From: Ruminiclostridium sp.
GTDB taxonomy: Bacteria; Bacillota; Clostridia; DSM-8532
Direction of reading: 5' to 3'
Assembly (NCBI GenBank): GCA_003535195.1
Contig: DOHN01000119.1
Coordinates: 5,277-12,083, forward strand
DNA: 6,807 bases
Made by a program: the position numbers and the translations under genes
Notes under the pieces: model-generated
What the model was told of the DNA's origin: nothing
What the model saw: only the letters and a program-made list of their open reading frames with translations
Databases searched by the model: none
Part shown: positions 1 to 6,351 of the stretch, in pieces
How positions within the stretch are numbered: position 1 is the stretch's first letter
How the letters are laid out: the number at the start of each line of letters is the position of its first letter

Positions 1-612
1 GGCGAAGCGGGACTGATCAAAATTATCAGTGAAAGCGGAATCTCTGCCGGAGTGAGAAGAATAGAGGCGCTGACAGGCTTTAATGCCATCGGATATTATA
101 AGGGCAGGGACTTGCTTCTAAAGGAAGCGGCAGATGCGGCAAAAGCCTCGGCTGATGATCTGGTGAAGAGGATCGATGGCCTTTTTGAGGAGATCAAAAA
201 TACTAAAAAGGCACTGGAAGAAGTCAATACAAAACTTGTGCAGGGTTCCCTGGATAGCGTGATCGATGACGCCGTTACCGTAAAAGGCATGAAAATTGTT
301 GCGGCGAAGCTGGAAGACCTTGATATGAACGCTTTGAGGAACACTTCGGACACCATAAAGAATAAAATAGGCTCCGGTGTGGTTATACTTGTTTCCTGTA
401 AGGAAGATAAAGTAAACCTCATTGTGTCGGCAACGAAAGATGCTGTAAGCGCCGGCATACACAGCGGCAATATTATTAAGGCTGCCGCAGCGGCATGCGG
501 CGGAGGCGGCGGTGGACGGCCCGATATGGCCCAGGCCGGAGGCAAAGATCCTTCCGGTATGGATGAGGCCATCCGCATAGCAAAGGAAAAAGCAGTCGCT
601 GCATTGAGCTGA
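1..612 (+). CDS. alaS: Alanyl-tRNA synthetase, C-terminal part (5' end outside window)
   Basis: AlaRS attaches alanine to tRNA-Ala in the cytoplasm and edits mischarged serine and glycine. The reading frame is open from base 1, so 203 residues and the TGA stop are present; bacterial AlaRS is usually about 870-880 residues, so roughly the last quarter is seen. Residues 1-27 carry the end of the editing (SAD) domain, recognisable from ISESGISAGVRRIEALTG. A charged, coiled-coil-like helical stretch follows at about residues 37-80. The C-terminal DHHA1/C-Ala domain ends in the diagnostic Cys-Gly6-RPDMAQAGG block at residues 166-181. The catalytic core and the zinc-binding editing motifs lie upstream of the window. 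The GTG at 52 is an internal Val codon in the conserved AGVRRIEA motif, not a start. No GC-rich terminator follows; the next gene begins 47 nt downstream, so read-through is likely. Confidence 0.97.
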   Translation, partial: GEAGLIKIISESGISAGVRRIEALTGFNAIGYYKGRDLLLKEAADAAKASADDLVKRIDGLFEEIKNTKKALEEVNTKLVQGSLDSVIDDAVTVKGMKIVAAKLEDLDMNALRNTSDTIKNKIGSGVVILVSCKEDKVNLIVSATKDAVSAGIHSGNIIKAAAAACGGGGGGRPDMAQAGGKDPSGMDEAIRIAKEKAVAALS

Positions 613-659
613 TATTTAGGGAAAATAATCATTTAAAATATTATTTTGGAGTGATTTTT

Positions 660-1004
660 ATGGATAATTGCCTTTTTTGCAAAATAATTAGGGGTGAAAT
701 TCCATCTGAAAAGGTCTATGAGGATGAACATGTATATGCTTTTAAGGATATTCATCCGGCGGCGCCCGTGCATGTGCTTGTGGTGCCTAAAGTTCATATA
801 GAAAGCCTGGAGGCATTGAATGAGGAAAATATCCAAAATATCATTCCAATCCATCAGGGAATTAAAAAGGTTGCAAAAATAATGGGGATTAGCGAGGCAG
901 GCTACCGAATTATTGTAAACTGCGGTGAACAAGCCGGTCAGACTGTCTTTCATCTTCATTATCATGTGCTGGGCGGCGTTAAAATGGGTGAAAAATTACT
1001 ATAA
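660..1004 (+). CDS. Histidine-triad (HIT/HinT-like) nucleotide-binding protein
   Basis: A 114-residue cytoplasmic protein of the HIT superfamily, Hint branch. These are homodimeric purine-nucleoside phosphoramidases and aminoacyl-AMP hydrolases. The signature HLHYHVL is at residues 98-104 (H98, H100, H102); H100 corresponds to the catalytic middle histidine. The N-terminus DNCLFCKIIRGEIPSEKVYED is typical, and C4 and C7 form a CxxC pair that, with histidines such as H46, may bind zinc as in some bacterial Hit proteins. The ATG at 660 is chosen because GGAG at 648-651 lies 8 nt before it. A GTG at 651 would add three residues but overlaps that ribosome binding site. The C-terminus reads GGVKMGEKLL, resembling the short E. 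coli HinT-like tail rather than the WPPG ending of human Hint1; the Arg usual after GG is Val here. It lies between alaS and the rpsU promoter. The family is certain, the in vivo substrate unknown. Confidence 0.95.
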   Translation: MDNCLFCKIIRGEIPSEKVYEDEHVYAFKDIHPAAPVHVLVVPKVHIESLEALNEENIQNIIPIHQGIKKVAKIMGISEAGYRIIVNCGEQAGQTVFHLHYHVLGGVKMGEKLL

Positions 1005-1039
1005 ATATATTATAATAACCATAATCACTGAAAAATATA

Positions 1040-1069
1040 TTGACGCTCTTTGAAACGCTATTATATAAT
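1040..1069 (+). promoter_or_regulatory. Sigma-A-type promoter of rpsU-yqeY
   Basis: The -35 box TTGACG (1040-1045) matches 5 of 6 consensus bases. An 18-nt spacer separates it from a perfect -10 box TATAAT (1064-1069). The upstream 35 bases are very A/T-rich, as expected for an UP-element-like region. Transcription would start at about 1074-1077, giving a leader of about 85 nt before rpsU. This is the best promoter in the window and suits a highly expressed ribosomal protein gene. Confidence 0.85.
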
Positions 1070-1074
1070 GTATA

Positions 1075-1161
1075 TTGTGCTGTAATATGGTTTACCATTC
1101 AAACCGACTGGATAAATCCCCCGGCACGGCTGTACGTACGTAACAGAGGGGAGGGATAGAT
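1075..1161 (+). promoter_or_regulatory. Structured 5' leader of rpsU (possible control region)
   Basis: The predicted leader is long for a 58-codon gene and contains several short pairings. ATGG/CCAT (1087-1090 with 1095-1098, loop TTTA) competes with GGTTT/AAACC (1089-1093 with 1101-1105). Further down, ATCCC at 1116-1120 is complementary to GGGAT at 1153-1157, which overlaps the ribosome binding site GGGGAGGG (1148-1155). That pairing could hide the site. A palindromic TACGTACGTA lies at 1133-1142. The pairings are seen directly; a regulatory role is inference only. Confidence 0.35.
1148..1155 (+). promoter_or_regulatory. Ribosome binding site deciding the GTG start of rpsU
   Basis: GGGGAGGG ends 6 nt before the GTG at 1162. 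The ATG at 1160-1162 overlaps that GTG but is in another reading frame and does not encode S21, so the GTG is the start. Confidence 0.85.
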
Positions 1162-1338
1162 GTGTCTGAAGTTAGAGTTAAGGAGAACGAATCCCTTGAC
1201 AGTGCGCTTAAAAGATTTAAGAGACAATGTGCTAAGTCCGGCGTTCTCGCTGAAGTTAGAAAGAGAGAACACTATGTCAAACCCAGCGTAAAGCGCAAGA
1301 AGAAGTCTGAGGCTGCGAGGAAGAGAAAGACAAAGTAA
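1162..1338 (+). CDS. rpsU: 30S ribosomal protein S21
   Basis: S21 is a small, very basic protein of the 30S subunit, located near the 3' end of 16S rRNA and involved in initiation. The 58-residue product begins [19 protein letters not shown] and carries the conserved core [19 protein letters not shown] (about residues 19-37). It ends in a lysine/arginine-rich tail ([15 protein letters not shown]). The length matches the family (57-70 residues). Translation begins at GTG, which is confirmed because the preceding ATG is out of frame. It has a strong promoter and a strong ribosome binding site. The gene is followed 12 nt later by yqeY, and the yqeY ribosome binding site starts at the rpsU stop codon, so the two form one operon, an arrangement also known from Bacillus subtilis. 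Confidence 0.97.
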   Translation: MSEVRVKENESLDSALKRFKRQCAKSGVLAEVRKREHYVKPSVKRKKKSEAARKRKTK

Positions 1339-1350
1339 GGGGAGATTTGT

Positions 1351-1794
1351 ATGACCCTTAAAGACAAATTGTTGAATGATCTGAAGGCTGCCATGAAGGA
1401 CAAAGACCGGATTCGAAAGGATACGATCCAATTGATCCGTTCAGCCGTTCTCCAAATTGAAAAGGATAAGCGAATTACCCTGGATGATGACGGAGTGACT
1501 GAAGTTCTGGCAAAAGAATTAAAAGCCGCACGAGATGTTCTTTCCGAAATGGAAAAAAGTGATCGTGAGGATTTGATTGAAAAATCGAAGCGTGAAATAG
1601 AAATTATTCAGCAATATATGCCTGAGCCATTCACCGAAGATCAGGTGGAAGCTATCATTCAAGAGGCTATTTCGGAAACCGGCGCTGTATCGGTCAAAGA
1701 CATGGGAAAGATTATGAAAGTAGTTATGCCCAAAGTAAAAGGCCGGGCAGACGGTAACCAGGTCAATCAAATAGCCAAAAAATTATTGTCATGA
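1351..1794 (+). CDS. yqeY: GatB/YqeY domain protein
   Basis: A stand-alone YqeY protein of 147 residues, the normal family length. The fold is related to the C-terminal tRNA-contacting domain of GatB, a subunit of the Asp/Glu-tRNA amidotransferase, so a tRNA-related role is commonly assumed but not proven. Visible family features are the N-terminal helix MTLKDKLLNDLKAAMKDKD, the central KREIEIIQQYMPEP (about residues 75-88), and the C-terminal MGKIMKVVMPKVKGRADG segment (about residues 116-133). No catalytic GatB core is present. The start is supported by AAGGGGAG at 1337-1344, six nt before the ATG and overlapping the rpsU stop. It is the last gene of the rpsU operon; a terminator hairpin begins 6 nt after its stop. 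Confidence 0.93.
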   Translation: MTLKDKLLNDLKAAMKDKDRIRKDTIQLIRSAVLQIEKDKRITLDDDGVTEVLAKELKAARDVLSEMEKSDREDLIEKSKREIEIIQQYMPEPFTEDQVEAIIQEAISETGAVSVKDMGKIMKVVMPKVKGRADGNQVNQIAKKLLS

Positions 1795-1800
1795 TCAATG

Positions 1801-1830
1801 AAGCCCGGAGAAATACCGGGCTTTATTATT
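1801..1830 (+). terminator. Rho-independent terminator of rpsU-yqeY
   Basis: An 8-bp perfect stem, AAGCCCGG (1801-1808) with CCGGGCTT (1816-1823), encloses a 7-nt loop AGAAATA. It is followed by TATTATTAT, a U-rich but interrupted tail. It starts 6 nt after the yqeY stop. Confidence 0.88.
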
Positions 1831-1854
1831 ATGAAAACAGCAATGTGATATTAT

Positions 1855-1895
1855 TTCAGGAAAGCTTCTTGTAAACGAAGCTTTTCTGAATTTTT
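1855..1895 (+). terminator. Second, stronger terminator hairpin before recJ
   Basis: A 14-bp stem with one G-T pair, TTCAGGAAAGCTTC (1855-1868) with GAAGCTTTTCTGAA (1877-1890), has an 8-nt loop and an immediate TTTTT tail (1891-1895). The T-run is only on this strand's 3' side, so it works for + strand transcription. It follows the first terminator by about 25 nt and may act as back-up, or as an attenuator if a recJ promoter lies upstream. Confidence 0.82.
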
Positions 1896-1916
1896 CATAT
1901 TGAAGCTAAAATAATC

Positions 1917-1957
1917 GATCGGATACCTCCGGCTGTACGGCCTTTAGAAATCCGATC
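1917..1957 (+). repeat. Inverted repeat in recJ leader
   Basis: GATCGGAT (1917-1924) and ATCCGATC (1950-1957) are perfect 8-base inverted copies around a 25-base centre. The centre contains CCTCC and the small hairpin CCG-GCTGTA-CGG (1929-1940). The repeat ends 5 nt before the GGGG at 1963-1966, the likely ribosome binding site of recJ. It has no T-run, so it is not a terminator. It could be a leader RNA structure or a DNA operator; which one cannot be decided from sequence. Confidence 0.55.
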
Positions 1958-1976
1958 AGCATGGGGATAAAAATCA

Positions 1977-4136
1977 ATGAAAAATTATTACTTGGGTAAT
2001 GTCAGACGTTGGGTCATTGCTGAAACCCCTGTCAAAGACGATCTGTTTTCCGGTGAGGGAAAAGATGTTCCAGAAATACTTAAAAAGCTGTTAAGTCAAA
2101 GAAATATAAAAAACGTCGGGGAAGCCGAAGCATTTTTGAACCCTTCTCTTGAATCCATGGTCGATCCTTTTGTTCTGGAAGGGATGGAGTCTGCGGCCCA
2201 GAGGATTATTCAGGCTGTTCAAAGCAAAGAAAAAATTCTAGTTTATGGGGATTATGATGTGGATGGTGTATCGGCCACTGCCATGCTGGTACATTTTTTA
2301 AAATCCTTTGGCACAGAAGCGGAATATTATATTCCTGACCGTATTGAAGAAGGCTATGGTATTTCCGACCTGGCCGTCGAATATATCGGCAGCCGGGACT
2401 ACAACCTTCTTATTACAGTGGATTGCGGCATTACAGCCCGGTCTCAGATAGAAGCCATTCAAAAGCTTTGCGCCGAAAACGGCAGGCTGATGGACATTAT
2501 TGTCACAGACCATCATCAATGCAATCCGGAGCTGATGCCGGAAGCCCTGGCTGTACTGAATCCCCATATTCCCGGCAGTAAATATCCTTTTAAGAATTTA
2601 TGCGGAGCAGGGCTGGCGCTGAAATTGATTCACGCCGTTGGCATCAGGCTCAATTGCTCCGACGAATATAAAAACTACCTGGATTTGGCCGCTCTGGCAA
2701 CCATTGCGGATGTGGTTGAATTGACGGGTGAAAACCGTATTATAGCCAAATTCGGAATCGAAAAAATAACAAAAAACCCAAGCCTCGGGATAAAGGCCCT
2801 GCTGAAGGCTTCGGAGATACAACGGAACCAGGTGGATTCCTTCCGCATTTCCTTTGGCCTTGCGCCCAGAATCAATGCGGCAGGCCGGATGGGCTGCGCA
2901 AATTGTGCGGTAAACCTTTTTACAACAGAGGACGAAGCAGAGGCCGGCAGAATTGCAATGGAATTAAACCAGTCCAATAGCAAGAGGCAGGAGGTCCAGG
3001 AGGAGATTTTCAATGATGCCGTCCAAATCATTGAGGAAGATACCCGGTATAAACAGGAAAAAGTGATGATTGTATATGGCGGCGGCTGGCATCACGGCGT
3101 TATCGGAATCGTGGCCTCCAAACTGGTGGACCGCTATCATAAACCGGCCTTTGTCATTTCATCCGATGGCGGCAAAGCAGTGGGGTCGGGCAGAAGCATT
3201 GCAGGCTTTAATTTGTTTCATGCCATGGAAAGCCAGTCGGATATTCTCATGAAATACGGAGGCCATGAGCAGGCCGGGGGCCTGACCATCCTGACCGAAA
3301 ATCTGGAAGTGTTCAGGGAGCGTATCAATGTTTATGCAGAAAGCCACATCAGCGATGAAATGCTGGTGCCGACGGTGTCTTCCCAGTTAGAAGCGGCGGA
3401 GGGGGACATCTGCCTGGATACGGTAAAGATTATTCAGCGCCTCGAACCCTTCGGCGAAGGCAATGAGGTTCCTCTTTTCTGCTATAGAGGCGCGGTCCTT
3501 CAAAGTAAAAAAGTAATAGGAAACGGCAAGCACCTGAAGCTTACCTTCGGCATTGGCAGCCGGAAGGCGGACGGGGTCTATTTCGGGAAGGGCTACCTTG
3601 ACCCGGGCTTATTTATAGGCGATGAGGTGGATATTATCTTTACCCAGGAAATCAATCTCTGGCAAAATACGGAGTATCTGCAGCTCAGAATCTGTGATAT
3701 GCACCTTCGGGATTCCGCCCTCAACCGCAACCGGTTCATTGCCAGGGCCGCCCGGCAGGTTGAATGTCTTGATTGTGACCAGAATTGGCTTTATAATGGG
3801 ATTATTGATAAAATTATCAGTAGTGACGATATAGTAGTAAACAGGGACGTTCTTGGCATCATATACAAATATATAGTCCATATGGAGCCCAAATCCTTTT
3901 CTTTTACAGATTTATTTGTACACGCCAGAATCCTTGAAAATAAGACACAAAGAAACATAAACTGCTTTAAGCTTTTTGTGGCACTGATTGTCTTTGATGA
4001 GCTGAAGCTTATTGACCTTAATCTTGAGTCTGATGGGAAGTACAGCATTACCTTGCCCGGTAATGTGAAGAAAGTAAACCTTGACGACTCGGAAATTTTA
4101 GATTGGGTTCATCAGGCGGCACAAGGCTTTATTTAG
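1977..4136 (+). CDS. recJ: Single-stranded-DNA-specific exonuclease RecJ
   Basis: RecJ is a metal-dependent 5'-3' exonuclease on single-stranded DNA, acting in recombination, mismatch and base excision repair. The DHH phosphoesterase core is intact: DYDVDG at residues 92-97, DCGIT at 149-153, the DHH triad at 178-180, CGAGLALK at 209-216, ATIADVV at 241-247. A PRINAAGRMG segment (297-306) leads to the DHHA1 domain, with GGGWHHGVIGIVASKLVDR (368-386), GSGRSI (403-408) and KYGGHEQAGG (426-435). An OB-fold-like region begins around LEPFGEGNEVPLF (489-501). About 140 further residues (580-719) form a C-terminal extension of the kind seen in long Firmicute RecJ proteins; E. coli RecJ has 577 residues, B. 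subtilis 786. The ATG at 1977 is preceded by GGGG at 1963-1966, ten nt away, a somewhat weak site. It is the first gene of a recJ-relA-dtd unit. Confidence 0.97.
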   Translation: MKNYYLGNVRRWVIAETPVKDDLFSGEGKDVPEILKKLLSQRNIKNVGEAEAFLNPSLESMVDPFVLEGMESAAQRIIQAVQSKEKILVYGDYDVDGVSATAMLVHFLKSFGTEAEYYIPDRIEEGYGISDLAVEYIGSRDYNLLITVDCGITARSQIEAIQKLCAENGRLMDIIVTDHHQCNPELMPEALAVLNPHIPGSKYPFKNLCGAGLALKLIHAVGIRLNCSDEYKNYLDLAALATIADVVELTGENRIIAKFGIEKITKNPSLGIKALLKASEIQRNQVDSFRISFGLAPRINAAGRMGCANCAVNLFTTEDEAEAGRIAMELNQSNSKRQEVQEEIFNDAVQIIEEDTRYKQEKVMIVYGGGWHHGVIGIVASKLVDRYHKPAFVISSDGGKAVGSGRSIAGFNLFHAMESQSDILMKYGGHEQAGGLTILTENLEVFRERINVYAESHISDEMLVPTVSSQLEAAEGDICLDTVKIIQRLEPFGEGNEVPLFCYRGAVLQSKKVIGNGKHLKLTFGIGSRKADGVYFGKGYLDPGLFIGDEVDIIFTQEINLWQNTEYLQLRICDMHLRDSALNRNRFIARAARQVECLDCDQNWLYNGIIDKIISSDDIVVNRDVLGIIYKYIVHMEPKSFSFTDLFVHARILENKTQRNINCFKLFVALIVFDELKLIDLNLESDGKYSITLPGNVKKVNLDDSEILDWVHQAAQGFI

Positions 4137-4139
4137 ATT

Positions 4140-4144
4140 GGTGG
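4140..4144 (+). promoter_or_regulatory. Ribosome binding site deciding the GTG start of relA
   Basis: GGTGG ends 6 nt before the GTG at 4151, and both lie after the recJ stop. The site differs from GGAGG by one base, so initiation may be moderate and aided by coupling to recJ translation. Confidence 0.6.
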
Positions 4145-4150
4145 TTATTC

Positions 4151-6334
4151 GTGGTTGATGATTTTTTAAGACTTAGGGATCTGATAACTAAATATAATCC
4201 GGACGCAAATTTTGCGCTGATCGAAAAGGCCTATAACTTTTCAAAATCAGCCCATGAAGGGCAGAAGCGGGTTTCCGGGGATCCCTTTTTTATCCATCCC
4301 GTTGAAGTCGGGTGCATTCTTGCAGAATTGGAAATGGATGACAGCTCTATTTCGGCGGGAATTCTACATGATACGATCGAGGATACGGCTCTTACCTATG
4401 ACCAGATCAAAAAAGAGTTTGGGGGAGAAATAGCCGAGCTGGTGGACGGTGTTACCAAGCTGACTCAAATTCCCTATACCACCAAACAGGAAATCCAGGC
4501 TGAAAATTTCAGAAAGATGTTTCTGGCCATGGCCAAGGATATACGCGTCATTATTATTAAGCTTTGCGACCGCCTTCATAATATGCGCACCCTTAAATTT
4601 ATGACCAGAGAAAAGCAGATACAGACCGCCCGCGAAACCATGGACATATATGCACCGCTGGCTCATCGCTTAGGTATCAGCAAGATCAAATGGGAGCTGG
4701 AGGATTTGAGCTTTCGTTACTTAGACGAAAAGAATTACTATGACCTTGTTGAAAAGATTGCAAAAAAGCGCCGTGAGCGCGAGGACTACATTAAAAATAT
4801 CATAGAGGATGTCAACAAAAAAACAGAAGAGATGGGCATCAAAGCTGAGATTGACGGCCGTGCAAAGCATCTTTACAGTATTTACAGGAAAATGGTCAAC
4901 CAGAATAAGACCATTGAACAGATCTATGACCTGTTTGCCATCCGGATCATTGTCCATACGGTCAAGGACTGCTATTCGGTGCTGGGCCTCATTCACGAGC
5001 TGTTTAAGCCCATGCCGGGACGCTTTAAAGACTATATTTCCATGCCCAAGCCCAATATGTATCAATCTCTCCATTCCACTGTCATTGGCCCGGAGGGCAT
5101 CCCCTTCGAGGTACAGATTCGAACCTGGGAGATGCACCGTGTCGCCGAAGTAGGTATTGCCGCTCACTGGCAGTATAAAGAAGGCGGTTATAACGAAAAA
5201 AGCTATGCGGAGAAATTATCCTGGCTCAGGCAGATGATTGACTGGCAGAAGGATGCCCGCGACGCCGAAGAGTTCATGGAGAATCTTAAGATTGACCTCT
5301 TTACCGACGAGGTATTTGTGTTTACGCCCAAGGGCGATGTGAAAAGCCTGAAGGCCGGCTCAACGCCCATAGATTTTGCCTATTCCATCCATAGCGCCAT
5401 AGGCAACCGTATGATCGGCGCGAAAATCAACGGCAGGATTGTAACTCTTGATTATGAGCTTAAAAACGGCGATATTATTGAGATTATCACTTCCGGTGCA
5501 AGTAATGGTCCAAGCCGGGATTGGCTCAAAATTGCTAAAACCTCGCAGGCTCGGAATAAAATTAATCAATGGTTTAAGAAAGAAAAAAGGGAAGAGAATG
5601 TCGAGCAGGGCAAGGATGTCTTTGAAAAAGAGATCAAAAAAATCGGCCTGACAATGTCCCAAGTTTTAAAAAGCGATTATCTTGAAAATGTACTCAAAAA
5701 ATATAACTTTCATAATATTGAAGATCTCTACGCAGCCATTGCTCTTGGAGCCTTTACTGTCAACAGGATTACGACAAAGCTCAGGGAAGAATACCGGAAG
5801 ACCCTTCCTTTGGAAGAGCAGAAAAATATGCTTTTGGACCAGATCGGCAAGGAAAGCAAAAAGAAAAATAAAACCATGCCCGACAGCGGAATTGTGGTGA
5901 AGGGGATCGACAATTGCCTGGTGAGGCTGTCACGGTGCTGCAATCCTGTGCCGGGCGATGAAATCATCGGCTATATTACCAGGGGACGGGGTGTTTCTGT
6001 TCATCGAAGCGACTGCCCCAACGTAAAAAACAATATTATTGACGGGGATGCGAGGCTCATCGAGGTATACTGGTATAAAAACGTATCCCAGAATGTTTCC
6101 TATCTGGCCGAAATCACCATGAAAGCTCATGACAGGCCGGGACTCATTGTGGAGATCACAAATGTCATCGGGGAGTCCAGAATCCCCTTAAGGGCCATCA
6201 ATGCCAGGACGACCAAGGATTTATCGGTATTGATGCATATCACCCTGGAAATTAGTAATACGGAGCAATTGGACCGTATTATTTCCAAAATGAACCGTAT
6301 CAAGGATGTTTTTGAGATATCGCGAAACAAATAG
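4151..6334 (+). CDS. relA: Bifunctional (p)ppGpp synthetase/hydrolase (RelA/SpoT family)
   Basis: The stringent-response enzyme transfers pyrophosphate from ATP to GDP/GTP and also hydrolyses (p)ppGpp. The 727-residue product has the full long-RSH layout. The N-terminal HD hydrolase has R40, H49, H73-D74 (in HDTIEDT), E77-D78, D140 and N144. These match the catalytic set of the Streptococcus Rel enzyme with a constant 4-residue offset, which supports the chosen GTG start. The synthetase follows with [13 protein letters not shown] (236-248), RFKD (291-294, the bifunctional Rel/SpoT type) and EVQIRT (320-325). Then come TGS (about 384-446), a helical region, a Cys-rich domain (C596, C597, H618, C622) and a C-terminal ACT domain (about 650-727) for ribosome and tRNA sensing. 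Both active sites appear functional. Start is GTG; the frame is open back to 4103, but that would overlap recJ and lacks a binding site. It begins 14 nt after recJ. Confidence 0.97.
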   Translation: MVDDFLRLRDLITKYNPDANFALIEKAYNFSKSAHEGQKRVSGDPFFIHPVEVGCILAELEMDDSSISAGILHDTIEDTALTYDQIKKEFGGEIAELVDGVTKLTQIPYTTKQEIQAENFRKMFLAMAKDIRVIIIKLCDRLHNMRTLKFMTREKQIQTARETMDIYAPLAHRLGISKIKWELEDLSFRYLDEKNYYDLVEKIAKKRREREDYIKNIIEDVNKKTEEMGIKAEIDGRAKHLYSIYRKMVNQNKTIEQIYDLFAIRIIVHTVKDCYSVLGLIHELFKPMPGRFKDYISMPKPNMYQSLHSTVIGPEGIPFEVQIRTWEMHRVAEVGIAAHWQYKEGGYNEKSYAEKLSWLRQMIDWQKDARDAEEFMENLKIDLFTDEVFVFTPKGDVKSLKAGSTPIDFAYSIHSAIGNRMIGAKINGRIVTLDYELKNGDIIEIITSGASNGPSRDWLKIAKTSQARNKINQWFKKEKREENVEQGKDVFEKEIKKIGLTMSQVLKSDYLENVLKKYNFHNIEDLYAAIALGAFTVNRITTKLREEYRKTLPLEEQKNMLLDQIGKESKKKNKTMPDSGIVVKGIDNCLVRLSRCCNPVPGDEIIGYITRGRGVSVHRSDCPNVKNNIIDGDARLIEVYWYKNVSQNVSYLAEITMKAHDRPGLIVEITNVIGESRIPLRAINARTTKDLSVLMHITLEISNTEQLDRIISKMNRIKDVFEISRNK

Positions 6335-6335
6335 C

Positions 6336-6341
6336 AAGGAG
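6336..6341 (+). promoter_or_regulatory. Ribosome binding site of dtd
   Basis: AAGGAG begins one base after the relA stop codon and ends 10 nt before the ATG at 6352. No promoter-like sequence or terminator separates relA from dtd, supporting co-transcription. Confidence 0.75.
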
Positions 6342-6351
6342 TTTACTTAAT

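Noticed and set aside
490..520. Gly-codon run in alaS as a simple sequence repeat
   Set aside because: Codons are mixed (GGC, GGA, GGT) and the poly-Gly-RPDMAQAGG block is a normal conserved AlaRS feature.
96..632. 178-codon open frame on the minus strand across alaS
   Set aside because: It is the antisense shadow of alaS; its proline and serine runs come from reverse-reading the Gly/Ala codons, and the + strand matches AlaRS motifs.
622..647. AAAATAAT/ATTATTTT inverted repeat after alaS as a terminator
   Set aside because: The stem is only A-T pairs and is followed by the HIT ribosome binding site rather than a T-run, so it is too weak to terminate.
1011..1016. TATAAT after the HIT gene as a -10 box
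   Set aside because: No -35-like sequence lies 16-18 nt upstream; the pair at 1040-1069 is far better.
1160..1162. ATG overlapping the rpsU GTG start
   Set aside because: It opens a different frame that does not encode S21.
2675..3031. 118-codon open frame on the minus strand inside recJ
   Set aside because: It is antisense to the conserved DHH region of RecJ and has no family resemblance.
4103..4150. TTG start for relA at 4103
   Set aside because: It would add 16 residues unlike any Rel N-terminus, overlap recJ and lack a ribosome binding site; the GTG at 4151 gives a constant 4-residue offset to Streptococcus Rel catalytic residues.
4721..5167. 148-codon open frame on the minus strand inside relA
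   Set aside because: The + strand here encodes the intact Rel synthetase domain; the minus translation has no recognisable motif or ribosome binding site.
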